Assembly: GCA_024640585.1 (NCBI GenBank)
Contig: JAHEEQ010000048.1
Span: 1-5,410 of the forward strand
Direction: 5' to 3'
DNA: 5,410 bases
DNA from: Micrococcales bacterium
Lineage (GTDB): Bacteria > Actinomycetota > Actinomycetes > S36-B12 > UBA5976
Shown in pieces: positions 3,266 to 5,410 of the stretch. The translations under genes were made by a program, and so were the position numbers. The notes below the pieces were generated by a model. That model did no database searches, was not told the DNA's origin, and worked only from the letters and a program-made list of their open reading frames with translations. Positions within the stretch are counted from its first letter, which is position 1, and every line of letters starts with the position of its first letter.

Positions 3266-5410
3266 TTAATTCACACTAGGTTTGCTATAGCAATCTTTTG
3301 TGATTCCCGGGATTACGGCATTGAACTCCCGGTCATCAACCCACCGAATTCGAATATCGATGGAATCTTTTGTTAATGGGGCAGGGACTTTGAGGCAAAG
3401 TCCTTGTGGGCAAGATACTAGTTGAGCGGATTGAAAATCTTCATTTTTGCCACTGTCATCAACCCGTATTGATTCAATCAGGTTTAAGTTTTTACCGCTA
3501 ACTAACCATGAATCACTTGTTGCAGAACAATTCGCGCTTTGTAGATCAGGAAGCACTATGACTGATCTTGGTAAGTTGCCCCATTCACTGGCTTGTCCAG
3601 AAGTGTTGTGCTGGATTCGGTACTCTAATGAATTAATGACACTTGGTAAATCAGACTGAGAAAAGCTAATTGGATTTTTCGTACGTAGTTCATTGTGCGA
3701 AAAGTCTGCAATCAAAGGTGTATTGATTGGCTGACGATCAGATTGAGGATCATCTTTGAAACGAATCTGAAGCATGTAGGAGCCACGCTGAAGGGTGTAG
3801 GGCGATTCCGCTTGAAACAAAACGTTTAGTCCTGAGTCTTCGCTCAAATAGTGGTCCGTAGGTGAGAGATGCCATTGCAGCGCTTTTGCTGATGGGCTAA
3901 TGACTAGAGAGTTGTTGACGCTGCTAGAAATACTAAATCGTGGTTTGGCCAGTATCTTATTGAGAAGGACACGCTGAGCTGAGGGTTCATCTTCATGGTG
4001 AACTATTAGCACTTGTTCGGGAAGATGTGCGTTATCACGAATGTTCGTGTCACATTTAAATGCTTGTTTATTGACGGTAAAGGTGGGCAGAGTACCAACA
4101 TCAAGAGTGCAAATAGATTGCCCTATCTCTATGCGGGAAATACGTTCAAGTTGAGTACCGATGACCGTTACATAGTCTTCCCACTGAGCGTGTTCAACTC
4201 GGGTAATGCGTGCTCGTGGCTTTAGTACCCTTAAGTTAACGGCAATAGGATCAGTTCCTGATTGCTTAATATTCATCGTCAACTGTGTAGGCGCTGTCTT
4301 ACTCAAATCTACGTCAATCCGAGACGGCTCATTATTGTTGTTATGAACCTCGGATCCATCAGGTAGCTGAACCTCCATAGAGCGAACGCATGATGCGCTT
4401 CCTGCGTCACGAATTTCCAACTGTCCTTTTTCACCTGAGATTAATGTTGATTTACCTTCTAGTGCCTTAAAAATCTCACTTTGCTCATGAAGTGGAAGCC
4501 TCATTCGAATAGTTGAGAGCGCTACTTCTGAGAATCCAAATTGTGTTGCTAATTTGACCCCCACCTCATTTGAGGTCGGACGATTCTGGGAATTAAAAGG
4601 CAGGGACTCAAAATTCAAGATGCCAGATTCTTGGTCAAATGAAATGTTGCGAGTCTCACCCAGTAATGCGTCATTTTGTAGGTCGATGACCTGCATATGC
4701 CAGTCATGCCAATAGTTGACTAAAGGGAGTTTTCCGTGCACTTGCAATGGCAAAGTACCGCCTGTGAAGCATTGTGGCGCTCGCTCATTGTTGGACAAGA
4801 CTGGTGCGTTGGCACTGAACCATGAGGGAACGTAAATGTAAGCAGTCTTTATGTTTCCTGAGCGAAAGCGTGCAACTGAGAATAGCTCAATGCGCGAGGA
4901 TGATGATTGACGCCGACCAAATGTGGGGGCAAAGTCATAGCTATCTCTGTATTTATTGCTCAAAAAATCGCTGGCTTCAGAAAATATACGCAGGTTTGAT
5001 AGCAGGAAGCTATTAAGGTCAACAGCTTTTTTGTTTCCCACCATTGCGCTTAGATCACCGTTCGAAGGAAGTACAAAATCTTTCGCGAAAACAATTTGTG
5101 TGGCAACGCATTCAGTGTTGACAGCTTCATTTTTAATGCACTCTGGTTCAAGGTTTGAAACGCCAAATTTAGCTGCTAGTTCCCGCGCTGCTTGAATAGC
5201 CTCTTGTGGCTTTCGGCCGGAGACGCGCTTAGATAGCCCCTGACTGATTGCAAGAATTGCTTGGTTGATTTGGTCAACCTTTTGAAGATCGAAAAATCTC
5301 TGGGGGTCTGCACGTAACACTTCGTTAAGTAAGCTGGCAGATTCATGCAGGCTTGTATAGAGACCAAATAAGTTGCGCAACTGTGGAGCCAACATGATCA
5401 CTGGTGCTTG
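3266..5410 (-). CDS. Large probable extracytoplasmic protein with IPT/Ig-like beta domains, unknown function (5'-truncated)
   Basis: The minus-strand frame is open to the window edge, so the true start lies beyond 5410; the GTG at 5401 is only the first possible internal start. Numbering from it gives 711 residues. I do not recognise the protein. Residues 1-80 are helical and charged. Residues 88 and 98 are a cysteine pair (ECIKNEAVNTEC). About 160-300 and 320-390 are beta-rich. About 395-485 resembles an IPT/TIG fold (ARITRVEHAQWEDYVTVIGT, then ISRIEIGQSICTL) with cysteines 431 and 450, and about 615-700 has the same form (VLPDLQSANC, then WLVSGKNLNLIESIRV) with cysteines 625, 664 and 669. 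Ten spread cysteines, some spaced like disulfides, and asparagine- and serine-rich beta sequence suggest a periplasmic or surface protein. No membrane helix, catalytic motif or LPxTG-like anchor is visible; a signal peptide would be outside the window. It ends convergently with the MarR operon. Confidence 0.85.
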   Translation of the reverse strand, partial: QAPVIMLAPQLRNLFGLYTSLHESASLLNEVLRADPQRFFDLQKVDQINQAILAISQGLSKRVSGRKPQEAIQAARELAAKFGVSNLEPECIKNEAVNTECVATQIVFAKDFVLPSNGDLSAMVGNKKAVDLNSFLLSNLRIFSEASDFLSNKYRDSYDFAPTFGRRQSSSSRIELFSVARFRSGNIKTAYIYVPSWFSANAPVLSNNERAPQCFTGGTLPLQVHGKLPLVNYWHDWHMQVIDLQNDALLGETRNISFDQESGILNFESLPFNSQNRPTSNEVGVKLATQFGFSEVALSTIRMRLPLHEQSEIFKALEGKSTLISGEKGQLEIRDAGSASCVRSMEVQLPDGSEVHNNNNEPSRIDVDLSKTAPTQLTMNIKQSGTDPIAVNLRVLKPRARITRVEHAQWEDYVTVIGTQLERISRIEIGQSICTLDVGTLPTFTVNKQAFKCDTNIRDNAHLPEQVLIVHHEDEPSAQRVLLNKILAKPRFSISSSVNNSLVISPSAKALQWHLSPTDHYLSEDSGLNVLFQAESPYTLQRGSYMLQIRFKDDPQSDRQPINTPLIADFSHNELRTKNPISFSQSDLPSVINSLEYRIQHNTSGQASEWGNLPRSVIVLPDLQSANCSATSDSWLVSGKNLNLIESIRVDDSGKNEDFQSAQLVSCPQGLCLKVPAPLTKDSIDIRIRWVDDREFNAVIPGITKDCYSKPSVN

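Noticed and set aside
4053..4062. Palindrome CATTTAAATG resembling the operator
   Set aside because: It lies in the middle of the large coding sequence, lacks the GTAC centre and has no adjacent promoter; short AT-rich palindromes arise by chance.
3447..5195. Plus-strand frames of 64-79 codons inside the large minus-strand gene (at 3447, 4013, 4822 and 4956)
   Set aside because: They are short shadows of a long continuous minus-strand frame and show no independent coding signs.

Overview
This is a protein-coding window from a Gram-negative bacterium. It opens inside the 3' part of tolB, a gene of the Tol-Pal envelope system, which places it in the Proteobacteria. A moderately low G+C content, a GGGCCC-TTCG-GGGCCC terminator, a DUF2798-type membrane protein and a small protein resembling the start of DUF3619 proteins together suggest a low-GC betaproteobacterium (Burkholderiales-like). 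That placement is inference; no rRNA or other phylogenetic marker is present. I see no tRNA, rRNA, CRISPR array, insertion sequence or phage gene.

Layout from left to right. (1) Positions 1-1773, plus strand: the end of tolB, then a membrane-anchored or exported protein with a formylglycine-generating-enzyme (FGE/SUMF1) fold that lacks the catalytic cysteines. It occupies the place where pal usually follows tolB. (2) Positions 1801-2244, plus strand: a promoter with a perfect 12-bp palindrome, then two very small genes overlapping by GTGA (one single-pass membrane protein, one small soluble helical protein). (3) Positions 2241-3205, plus strand: a second promoter carrying the same palindrome, a strong intrinsic terminator just inside the transcript, a 17-codon reading frame with its own ribosome binding site, a MarR-family repressor gene and a DUF2798-type two-helix membrane protein gene. 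(4) Positions 3266-5410, minus strand: the 3' part of a large, unrecognised, probably extracytoplasmic protein with IPT/Ig-like beta domains, convergent with the MarR operon and running off the right edge.

The most coherent unit is 1801-3205. Two divergent-in-sequence but identically built promoters share the palindrome ATTTGTACAAAT, placed so that its last base is the first base of the -10 hexamer. The simplest reading is that the MarR protein represses both its own operon and the neighbouring two-gene small-protein operon, making a compact four-gene regulon with three membrane-associated or unknown small products. Superimposed on this is possible attenuation: the only visible promoter for marR is followed about 25 nt into the transcript by a terminator, and an in-frame short reading frame crosses that terminator and stops 3 nt before the marR start. 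The two promoters, the palindromes, the terminator and the overlaps are visible in the sequence; the regulatory logic is inferred.
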